Positions 24,901 through 36,900 of a DNA stretch of 64,000 nucleotides are shown in pieces (the first letter of the stretch is position 1; the number at the start of each line of letters is the position of its first letter). The notes below the pieces were generated by a model. The model searched no databases and was not told the DNA's origin. It saw nothing but the letters and a program-made list of their open reading frames with translations. Both the position numbers and the translations under genes were made by a program. The stretch comes from Corythucha ciliata (lineage: Eukaryota; Arthropoda; Insecta; Hemiptera; Tingidae), in NCBI GenBank assembly GCA_038030265.1, contig CM075943.1:8370001-8434000 (forward strand), given 5' to 3'.

Positions 24901-27900
24901 GTCTAAGCACGTACAAAAGCTAGGGATCACCATTTTAGCCGCAAAGTTTCCTCTAGGAGGCGCGAATTAGTATTTTTCGCTTGACCTTTGAAGAAAGTTG
25001 TTATTTGTACAACAGCAATCTCTTGACGAAAGAAACACTTCTTTGCAAACATTCTTACAGTGGCGTATTTCCTAACTTTACGTCACAGAGTGAACGAAAG
25101 TACATTTCCTTCACTGCTAAGGAATACTTTTTTCTCACAGCTTAGTGCCAAACTCGCGGGTAAAGTGACGCTTTCCTCACTTTACTCCTAGGTTTTTGGC
25201 AACAAGAATCCGTGTATTTGATTTTTTAGTGTGCCAGACACGTGAAGAAGGTTTTAGGGAGGTATAACTCGGCGAAATTGGTGTTGACTCCGTAGGATTT
25301 GTACTTTTTGATGGTAGTTATCTAGGAAAGGGCAACTGTCCCACGTCTACACCCAAGTTCCCAGGGTTAACTCATGAGGCTTCACCGCTGGCTCGATCGT
25401 GTGGTATCCATGCACGGTTTCCTCATATAAGCAAAGGTGTAACTTTTTATGGGCGCCTGCTTGTTCTCCTATACCCAGATTACCCTCCGCAGCTGGAGTT
25501 AACGAAAGGCGAAAACATCGTTTATTTTGTGAACTTTTAACGATTACTGAGCTGAATATTCGATTGGCGAGGTTAAATTGCGAGTTTTTGGCCGAGGAAT
25601 CAATTCTCTCTGGACAACATTTTTGTACGAGGTTGAAGGATTTCCATGGGGGGCGTCATGGTCAGTTTAAAGCATTTTGTGACCAAATTTTTATGTCTTG
25701 TACTGGAATGGGCGTCAACTGGAAGATCTGTGATGGGGTTGATAACCTCAACCGACGACTCGCCAGGCCGGTCCGCGCCCGCGCTTACAGTCCCACTTCT
25801 ATGCACGGAATTTTGTTACGCCATTAAACTTGTTGAATTTGGCCCGCGAAATTTGGATTATAGGTCCAAAAACTCGATGTCAACTAGTCGGACCGACACG
25901 ACAAAAAAAACCGCCTTCCATACCCCTTCCATGTGCCACGGTGCTGTAAAGCTATACCTAATTGCTGTTGGGGTTGAATAGTCTAAAAACGACAAGTATC
26001 CTTTAAAATTCAAATTTTGTTGACGAATCTCTAAGAAATCTACATAGGTATGCAAGAAATAAAACAAAAAAAAGTTGATTATCTGTAGTGCTCCAGCATC
26101 AAGAGGAAACTTTAACAGCCGCTCTGGCAAATATTTTATTAGTCGTATTTTAGTTTGAGGGGAAAGAAAACGGGAAAAGTAGAAGATTGCAACATTTAAA
26201 GGTAGCAGACGTTCCTTTTCTCTAAAGACTGTCTCATATTAAGTAAACAAAGGCAAATATATTTGCTTTCGTCTAATGGGATTCTTTTAATTGTCGGCGA
26301 CTCGGCGTCAATTGCCGCTTCAATTCTTACAGTTTATGATCTAATCAGGATTTTATTTTTGCTCCGGCTTCATCCACCTTGGAATTACACGTTTTTTTTT
26401 TCGGAATTACCGCTATTTTTGAGTGTCAACGACAATGTTATATAACGTGAGTACCCTCATAAACATTTGTAAATCTACTGGCTCAAGTTTTGTCCCAACC
26501 GAGGGAAGTTCCGCAACCTTTTGCACCAAAAAAAAAAAAGAAGAAAAAAAAGCATCTGTGACTCAGCCCAGGCACAGATTGGACTATTTAGTTGAAAGCC
26601 TCGTAAATCTACTGTTCATTTTTCTGTGTAGGTGAACAATTAGTTCACAAGTTCGCCTGTGTTCTCATTCGTTCTAAAAATTATCTCGTCGCGTGGAATA
26701 TTGAACACCGATGTTTACTTACAAATTAAAAGACTAGCGTGATAATGATGTCAAACTGCGTCATTTATGGTGGAGTTTACTACCTCGGCTTAAAGATAAG
26801 TCTGATTTAGGGGGAAAAAATGCATTGAATTTTATGTAAACATGGTTCGGCTTAGGGTATGTTTATATAGGAGCGGTGTATAAAGAAAAGAGCTAAGAGG
26901 AGAGCCCCTCTAGGCTGATAAAGTGAGCCTAGAAATTATACCACTCTACTTTTGGGTCACGCCGTTTCGACATAAACATTTTCACTGGAAACCAATTGAA
27001 AATTTTCTCTGCTATGCTCTCCTCTTTAGTCACCGCTCCTGTGTAAACATACCCTTAGTTAAGCCGAACCTTAACCCGAGGTGGTGAAATCCACCATTAG
27101 GATAACACACCTTGTGAAATTCGGTCCTAAAGTGGGAGATTTCGAGGTCTCAGGAAGCTTCTAGAACGGAGTTTTGAAAACCCTTGAAATTTTATGGTTG
27201 GGTAGCCTTGACATTGATGTTTTTGAAGGGTCCAAAATCAAATATTGGGGTGTACTCAACGTTGATGTTGGAGAACCGAGGTTGTGAGACGCCTTTGATG
27301 TCTAATATTTGGAGAGTTTCTAAATCATAGCAGTGTTTTCGATTAAAACCCCCTGCCACTACCACCCCTCGCCAACTACCGTATCGACGCATAGTCCTGA
27401 CATTTGGAGAGGGGGGGGGCACTCGGGTCCCCGTCTTCAGCATTTTTTAGCTATGCGGATGCGTTGTTTGGCTAATGCGAGTGTCTCAGTTGAAAGCTTG
27501 GCTATTTGAGGCTTGATTCATTTCGTTTTAACCTACAATACTTTTTTTTTTCAACCGAACTGGTAATAAGAAACTTTCAAGTTTCGGCCCTTGAAGTATC
27601 GTTCTTAATTACTCTCGTCTCGTCTTTCCTTTCCAGGAATTTTTGTAGCGTTAATTCGTATTTGTACGACCTATTGTTTACCATTTTTTTATCATTCTGT
27701 ACGCTTTGCACGTTCATGAGACTGAAAAGACTAAACTCTGTGTTCTGTACGCAAGTTTTCACGCATAATTCCACGACACGAGGTGAATAACCTTCACCTT
27801 CACTTGACACCCCCTCCCCCAATCTTTATCGCTTTCTCAATATGACGAAAGTGTAAAATTAAAGCATAACAACGAATCTTATATACTTATCTGTATACTA

Positions 27901-30900
27901 TACTGGATTTTGAATAACGCTCGAAGCCAACAGTTTTTCAAAGCTAAGGCACGCGCGCCTCGATGGTGTAATGGATACAATGCTCGCTTCGCAACCCAGC
28001 GGGCCTGGGTTCGAATCCAGCTATTGCCCATTACGCTATAATGCTGCGGCTAGCTGTGACACGGCTCACTCGGCTTCGTGTGGGCGTTCACGGTGGTGCG
28101 CGTATGACAAACCGCGCTTCGACCGAAACGCCCGCGTAGTACGGGTGTGAAGTGCACAGTTGATGGAGTTACAGGGTATGGTGTAAGAGCCGCAAGAGCT
28201 TAGGCGCCAGAATATATTCAAAGCTAACGAGAAACCCCTTGGATAAAGTTTTCCATTTTCAAGGTTTTCCCGGTCTGACCGATGCTTGTCGTGTTAGAGC
28301 CTTTTGTGATTACAGCCGTTTTTTATGGTTATTGCATTTTTTGGGTTGTTTTTGTGGTCAAACCGTTTTGTACTTACAGCCTCTTTTCGCTAGAGCAATT
28401 TTTGGTCAGAGGTTTTGAGGGCAGAGTTGTCTGTGGTCAGAGCGTTTTGAGTTAAGTTATTCTTGTGATCAGTGCTTTTTGTGGTTGGAGCGTCTCGCGG
28501 TTTGGGTTTTTTGTGGTCAGAGCGTTTTGTGGTTGGTGCGCTCTAACCACAAAACGGTCTGACTACAAAAAGCTCAAACCCCAAAACGTTCTAATCATAA
28601 AGCGCTCTGCCGACAAAAGCCTTAAAAGTTAGAGCTATTTGTGGCCAGATCGTTTGTTGTTAAAGCGTCTTGTGGTTACATCGTTTTGTGCTTGGAAAGT
28701 TTTATGGTTAGAGCGTTTTGAGTCAAGTTATTTTCTTGGTCAGTGCGTTTTGTGGTTTCAGCGTCCCGCGGTTAGGGCTTTTTGCAGTCTGAACGTTTTG
28801 TGGTAAGAGCTGTTCCTGTTGTGGTCACCAGAGTGTTTTGTGATTAATTCTTTTTAAGGTTAGTTCTTTATGTGGGAACAGCTCTGTGTGGTTACAGCTT
28901 TTTGTTGTCAACTTCAATTGATGAGTGTCGACCATTGCTTCCCCCCCCCCCCTATTAGATGGTGCAGCTCGACGAAAAGAAGTTTATGGGGTTGGATCAA
29001 CAATTTTCTTGCATACGTGACAGACTTTCCGTTTGTTGGTGGAATCGATGGGTGAGTGTTTGTGTTGTGGCGGTGGGTTAATAGCGAAAAAATGACAGTC
29101 GGTTTTGCTCTTGTCGGTTGAGCTCAATTATCAGTTTTTTGACCAACTAATTGAACCATTTCAAAGGCCAAATAACACGATTCAGTGTCAGGTTAAAAGT
29201 TTACGGCCAGTGAAGTTTATTGGATTGTCATATACCTAGTCCATTTTTTGGCAAACAGCTGGTCTATTGGGGGGAAAGTTCAATTTTCAATCAATTATTT
29301 AGGCCAATTTTCACTTACAAAATTGATCATGATTGGTGCCAATAGCGACCCATATAAATCCTAACAAAGTTGTTTACATTGGCCATCGTAAGATGTTCTT
29401 AAGGGCGATGTTGTTGGGTTCGCTGATGACAATTTTTTTAATGTAGTTGTTGTTGTGATGATTACTTGTTGATCGTGGTTTCAAAGAAGTTGGTGAAAAC
29501 TGGTTTTCTGGTCGCGGATATACATTTTCGGGAACAGTTTTTTCAAGTTATTAATCGGCAAACGAGATTGTTTGGTTAAATTTAGCTTCGGACGTTTTTC
29601 AGTACGCGTAAACTTTTCATTAAAAAACGTTACGTCCGACCGTGGGTCTTGGACCAAAACGCTGGTGTTTTCTTTTTTTCAACATTGCCCTTTAGCTTTT
29701 TTATTAGGAAACTCGAGACAACAATGAACTGAAAAAAACTGTCAAAATAAAGATAAATGACTTTGACTGTAGCGTCCCAATAAATTATTGATTGTTGCTC
29801 ACCTGTGATGCGACTAATAATGTCCGGAGTATAGAAACCTTGTGCCCCCCTCCCCTGAGGGGTCTTCTGCGCTGGACCCGGTGAATTAATTTTTTCGTCA
29901 AGCTCTTCTATTTCCATAACTATAAGAGCCTATGGTCTCAAGTAGCGTGCTCCCTGTATTATGACTTTTATTTCATTAAATATTGCATCATAATCAGTGT
30001 CTATGCCACCTAATTAGTACGTTTTTACAGAAATGTTGGATTCTGTTAAACATTATTTTTGTTGTTTTCTTAATTTCGTTGCCTTTTAATTGTTGATCCA
30101 TGATTCAAGGGTCTTTGACCCGCCGTTTTTCCGCATTTTGTGGTGATCAATATTGCCCTTTTGCCTTATTTTCATGTAGAAACGTTCAAGCAGCCATAGG
30201 GTGAGTCCCTCCTCCCGTAGCGTCGTACCGATTGTGGAATTTGTAGAATCCCACTAAAAGTATAAGTTGCCTAATCTCTATGCAAACAAAACTATCTGTG
30301 TGGGGGTGATAAAAAAAACAAAAAAAAACGGCTTTTCCACGTATAGCTGATGAAATTAATTTTAAAACGTCAGTCTTATTTACAGACGACTCTGGGGTGG
30401 GTCTTTTTTCCTTTCAGGCTTGAAACTACCGAAGAAGATTTTGAGCGCTCGCTCGATGACGCCGAATACGATGACGACAATGATGCGGAAGATGATTTAG
30501 TCGACGGCATTGTAAGAAGCTACGATAAATTCGGAACCACGCCACCTAGAACGCGGATACATTTAAGAGATAAAAATTTCCAAGCGAGTCCAAGGCGTCG
30601 CAGAAGGGATGGTGAAGTCAGGTAATTACACTATCTTTTTTATACTTACCGTCTATATCTATCGGTTTTGTTTTTTGTTTTTTTTTAACGAAAGAACCGA
30701 TAAATTATTTTCACGAGCCCTTCACAATGGGAAAAAATATTTTCGACGACATTTGTACAATTTTATGAACTGCGAAGAGACTCCACCTCAATCAAGCGCC
30801 ACAAAACCTGGTGAGCCCCCCCCCCCCCCCAACCACTACTCATAAATTGTACCTTTGTCGTGCTGGAAATTTAACATTTTATTTTCATCAGTTACTAAAA

Positions 30901-33900
30901 AGTGTTGTAAAAAACGTAACAATAAGAGAGATATGACTCTGCTTCGCGATTCCGAGCGGGACGCCAAGTCTGACGTTGACTCGTCAATCGGCGTTCCTAA
31001 AGACAACACCACGGACTCTGTTTTAAAAATGAAGGTAAACAAAAAAACTATATGTGTGCGAGGACGATATTGACGTAGCATTGTCTGTTCCAGGTGGAGT
31101 CTTCGAACAGATTTTTAAGTTTAAAGTGTAAATTAGTAAAAACAGCTATAAATTGGCGAACTACTGTGCCGGAAAGTGGCAGTAGGAATAGGAACGATTT
31201 TTACGATCGATTTGTTTCTCTTATGAAAACAGGGAATAGCGAAAAGGATAAAAACTACCCGAGACAGGTCTGTTACAGCTTTTTTTCCAGCCCCCCTCCC
31301 CTCCCATTTTTTAAAACAATATGTCGACTGTCACAGATATCCAGAGAAGAACACTTATGGCAGACTGAGTTGAAAGACATGATCTGGCTGGGAATTCAAG
31401 CGTGGAGGGATGACAGAACTCCAACGCAGCAGGACAGATTTGTCTGCGAAGCTCGACAAGCCGTTCCGCAATTGCTGGAAGAGATACTTAATTACAGGCA
31501 AGTTAAAACCAAAAATCAAAAGAAGAGAGAGGCGTAATAAATTCGAATTTGAATAGATGGGAGAAAAAGGCTGTACAACTTTCCACTCAGAGCAGTGACA
31601 GTGGAATCAACGTGATAGGTGACGACTGTCCTTGCCCTCTTCCCTGTCAAGGTAATAAAAGCCTTTGATGGTCAAGGTGGTGTCTTATTTATTTGTTTTT
31701 TGTGGTTTTTTTCAGGCTGTTTTTCCCTTTTTTGCCCCTCGTGTATGGAACACGAGAATACAGCTTTTCTGGAAGTTGAAAATCTTCTCAACAGACTAGA
31801 ACAGGCCGAGTCTCTGTATCCATCGTCTAAGGCCTTCGGTGTCCAATGCCCTCTGTACAGGAGCGAAGAGTTCGTCGGGAGAATCAAAGTAAGTCCCCTA
31901 ATTATTGATCCATTGATTAAGCTTGGTAATTTTAATTAATTAACGCAGGCCATGTGCATTTGGTATAACATTATGAGGCATCACAGACTAAAGCTACTCA
32001 TCCTTGGGAAACAATTAATTTCCGAAAATCACAACCTCGGAGACGCTAGTCCCACTAACGGGCATGTACCCCAAAATACAATTTTAACCCCTTCGAACCA
32101 AGCATTTAACAATTTCCTACAGGGCAACCCCCGATGCGAATCGCGAGTGGGAGTATTTCTGCAATCAGCCCCTCGTATTTCTGGGGAAATACTACCAGGA
32201 CGAAAGTAGCAACAGCAGGAATTTCAGGTAGGAACCAGTCGCTCGGCCAAAACGAGCTGCCTACTCACGGCGTATTGTGTGCATAGGAAATTCATTGAAG
32301 ACGTCCTCAAAGTTAAAGGACTGCGCAAAGCCATGTGGTTTTTGGAAGTTTTATATTTGAAAGTACTAAAAAAGGCGAGAATAGCCTTGGAGAAGCCTGT
32401 ACAAGTCGAAGTATATTCTTTTTTTTTTTGTATTATTACAGAACACATCAACCAATTACCAATGTCAATGTTATCGTAGGACGAACCTGAAGACATTAAA
32501 GAGCTACGCCGATACGGTTCTTGGAGCGAAGAGTACGAAGCCATGAATCTACCGTCGTTTCGACGCGAATTTCTATTTATTTGCTCCATACCGATGGATG
32601 TACTGCATGAATTCCTGCGCATGCGTTTGGAAACAAAACTAACCAAACCGTCAGCGTTGAGCATTCGACAGGTTCGCGCTAAATTAAAAGCACGCGTTTT
32701 CTGTGACGTTTAATTACATCGTCGCCGTTTTATTTTTAGCTTATAAAAGAATTGAAGGAAGGTCTGAAACTGTCCGTTCTGAACAAACAGAGGTACGTGG
32801 AGTATGTTACCGTCGCTTTAGAGGGTGTTGACGACGAAGGACTGGAAAAATACCTCGATTACGTCAAGCCTTTTGACAAGACTCTACAAGCTGTGCTCGA
32901 GGTAAGTGGTCCGTAAGGGGGAGGGGAGAAGCCGGGAAATGCTGATACGCGCGGGGATCGCTACAGTTCAGTGGCAGAATTCTGTAAAAAGAACCAACCC
33001 ACGTATCGGGATGTTCATGTGGGTGGGGAATAGCCAAATAGACAATTCTGCGCACCATTGAAAATGGCCAAACTGACCATTCATATCATAAAATAACCAA
33101 ACGCCCTAAAAATTTCAATCTTCAAAGTGTTTCTGTTTAAAAATGGTCAAACTGTTCATTCGCCCTATTTGCACGCCAACTGGTTATTCACACCCCAAAA
33201 AATGGCAAAAATGACTGAGTGTGCCTAGAAAATAGCTAAACTGACGATTCGCGTCATTGAAAATGTTTGAACTGACGATTTGTGTCCTGAAAATTGCCAG
33301 AACCGTGCATTCGCGCTCTCAAAATGGCCAAATAGGCCATTCCGCGCCATTGAAAATGGCTAAACTGACGATTCGTGCCCTAAAATAACCAAACGCCTTA
33401 CAAATTTCAATCTTCAAGGTTTCGCTCTAAAAATGGTCAAACTGGTCATTCGCGCTATTTGGAAAGCGACAGAGACAATTCTCCTTTGAAAGTGGTGGAA
33501 CCGACCGATCAGGCCCCCAAAAGGGGCTGCTGACTGTACTGACCCAGATTATGGATTTGCCTAACCCCTCTCTCTGCAACTGTCAATTTCGCTCGAGCTG
33601 TCAATTTCGGCCCAGAAAATGTCAAATTTCTCATAAATCATTATCAATATTGTCCATGAAACTGTCAATTTCGTCCAATGTCGACCTAACACTGTCAATT
33701 TTGTCCTATAAACTTGTTAATTTCGTCCATGAAACTGTCAATTTCGTCCTAGAAACAGTCAACGGATTTAGGGAACTGAGAGTGTTCAAATCTAATGTCA
33801 ATTTCGCCCTGGAAACTATCAATTTTGTTCTTCGTCAATTTCGTCATAGTATCGTTCTAGTATTGTCAATTTCGACCTCAAAACAGTCAATTTCGTCGCC

Positions 33901-36900
33901 AAACCTATCAATGTCGTCCTGAAACTGCCAATTTCGTTCTATAAACTGTCAATTTCTTCATCCAAACTGTCAATTTAGTCCTTGAAACTATCAATGGACA
34001 TTTGTCCCGAAAACAGTCAATTCCGTTCTAGAAACTGTCCATATTGTCCAGGAAATTGTAAATTTCGTCGTCAAAACTAACTATGTGGTCCTAAAAATCC
34101 CAATTCCATCCGGTTAACTGTCAATTTCGTCCTCGAATCGGCCAATTTCACCCTAGAAACTGTGAATTTCGACATTCAAAACTGTGATTTTTGTACCTAC
34201 TCTAGACACTGGCAATTTCGTCTTACAAACCGTCAATTTTTCCCTAGGAACTGACAATTTTGACTTGGAAGATCAATTTCCTCCTAAATAATAAAAGATC
34301 CCGCCGTTTTACCATTTTTATTCCTTCCTTTTAGCTCTACCTTGACTACATCAAACAGTGGGTCGTGTTGACTCAGCATGAAAAGCAACAAAAAATGATT
34401 CTGGACGAAGAGTGGAAATTCGCCAGTTACGTCAATCCCCACATCCCGAACGGCGACGAAAAGGCGTGTAGAATATTCTGGTGTGTAGACAACTGCGCGA
34501 GGATTTTGTTTGACAAAATAATGAAAATAGAATTGTACTTGCAGCGAAATAGCCTCCTCCATGCTAAGCAGCGCCATAGACGACATTGAAAAATGTATAG
34601 GAGACGTAAAAGCGTCGTCTAATGATGACTGCCTTTCTAAGTACGTAAACAAAAAAATGGCATATTCGACTCGACGGTGTTTTTAACTAAAGTTACTCTC
34701 AACCTACTCCTTCAAAAGGTCGTCGGCGTTCAATCTTTGCAGGGAACTTCAGTCGTTCATCACTGATTCTCGGGAGAAAATAATGAAAGGCCAAAATCTT
34801 ACGAAAACATTAATGAAGTACCTGGAGAGTCTCAATTTACCGCCGGATCAAACTTACGCTTCTGAGCTGCTGGATCTTCTCAAGGTTTGTTTGTGTGTTT
34901 TTTTTTCGACCTTTCTAGGACTTAATTTTGTAAAATGTTCAGAAACCGTTTGTCGAGATATCTGCCGTATTGTTGTGCTCGGTCATTCCGGTCTGCGAAG
35001 AATTGCTGCTTCCATGTTTGAACGATTGCGATAATCCTCCAGTGCAGTCTCGCTCTCGAGAAGTGCTTCACTACGTGTTCAAATTCACGGCCGAGGTATT
35101 TTGTTGTTGTTGTTGTTGTTGCTGCTTCAACTTGACGATCGCTGAATGCAAATTTGTTCTCAGTTCCAGCGTGAATCGGTCAAAGTTATTATAAGCCCCG
35201 AACAAATTCAGAATGCCGTCTGTTTCGCGCGTCATTGGATCGAATTTGTGTTGAAATATTGCGAAAAAGGTCGAGGCTTGAGACCACGTTGGGCCAACTA
35301 CGGCCTCGAATATTTAATGTTTATAGTCAGCCCTAAAATAACGGCCCTGTTGAAGGACGAAGAGTTTGAGGTTTGACAATTATTACCGTGTTGTTTGAAA
35401 TTTAATTTTCCGATTTAACGTAACTGCTGTGCTCTCAGGAGCTGAAATCCGAAGTGGACAGCTGTTTAATTCATTTGGTCTATTCGCCGTCTACTCCTAC
35501 CTCTACCCCGGGCCTTACATCGATCGCGAGGTCGAGTTCTCCGTCGCCGGCTCTCAATAGCCCACGTGTCAGCATTCAAGAAAACCATTTGCTTAAGTAA
35601 GAGGTTTCTGATAATTTTTCCAGTTTTTCAACTAATTTATTCGCTTATTTAGTTTCACACGAAGTGATAGCGAAGAAAGTCCTGTCCTCAGTCGAAGACA
35701 CTGGGAACAACCTGGTGAGGAAAATTCATTTTTCGGGCTATTTCAATTAAAAATAACGTGACTTTTTTTTTCTCAGTTTTAGAAAGACAAGTAAGAGTCA
35801 TGTCGGCCATAAATAAATTAGAAGACCGCTACTCAAAAAAGTTGAAAGAAGAAGAACTGATAGGCTCCGTAGTGGTCACTCCGAGTATGAACCAAGAAAG
35901 AAATCACATAAAGCCTCGAACGGTGAACTTCCCGTGGCAAAGAGGCATTAAAATTGGTAAGATGTCGCGAAAAGTGTTTTCGAAATAGTCGAAAATTCGG
36001 CTAAAATCAAAATTTTCAGGCCAAGGTAGATTTGGCAAAGTGTACACGGCCGTCAACACCAATACGGGTGAACTGATGGCGATGAAAGAAATTCCTCTTC
36101 AGCCGAACGATTTGCGAACCATCAAACAAGTGGGACTCGAGTTGAAAATATTCGAAGGAATTCAACATGAAAATGATGCTGAATGCAAATTTGTTCTCAG
36201 TTCCAGCGTGAATCGGTCAAAGTTATTATAAGCCCCGAACAAATTCAGAATGCCGTCTGTTTTCGCGCGTCATTGGATCGAATTTGTGTTGAAATATTGC
36301 GAAAAAGGTCGAGGCTTGAGACCACGTTGGGCCAACTACGGCCTCGAATATTTAATGTTTATAGTCAGCCCTAAAATAACGGCCCTGTTGAAGGACGAAG
36401 AGTTTGAGGTTTGACAATTATTACCGTGTTGTTTGAAATTTAATTTTCCGATTTAACGTAACTGCTGTGCTCTCAGGAGCTGAAATCCGAAGTGGACAGC
36501 TGTTTAATTCATTTGGTCTATTCGCCGTCTACTCCTACCTCTACCCCGGGCCTTACATCGATCGCGAGGTCGAGTTCTCCGTCGCCGGCTCTCAATAGCC
36601 CACGTGTCAGCATTCAAGAAAACCATTTGCTTAAGTAAGAGGTTTCTGATAATTTTTCCAGTTTTTCAACTAATTTATTCGCTTATTTAGTTTCACACGA
36701 AGTGATAGCGAAGAAAGTCCTGTCCTCAGTCGAAGACACTGGGAACAACCTGGTGAGGAAAATTCATTTTTCGGGCTATTTCAATTAAAAATAACGTGAC
36801 TTTTTTTTTCTCAGTTTTAGAAAGACAAGTAAGAGTCATGTCGGCCATAAATAAATTAGAAGACCGCTACTCAAAAAAGTTGAAAGAAGAAGAACTGATA

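Noticed and set aside
25399..25827. 142-codon open frame, the longest outside recognised genes on the plus strand
   Set aside because: No motif, no codon or splice logic, mixed composition and no family match; it lies in MAP3K4 intron 1 and is probably chance.
27961..28035. Functional tRNA-Arg
   Set aside because: A and B boxes are perfect, but the T stem has only four good pairs and the acceptor stem does not pair; with the body and target duplications it is a SINE head.
32062..32209. Reading exon 9 of MAP3K4 straight on to the stop near 32209
   Set aside because: The other frame from 32123 (TPDANREWEYF) continues in phase into the conserved exon at 32287, so an intron must lie between.
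35096..35125. TTG/TGT microsatellite considered as coding poly-Cys
   Set aside because: It lies inside an intron, after the donor at 35096 and before the acceptor at 35163.
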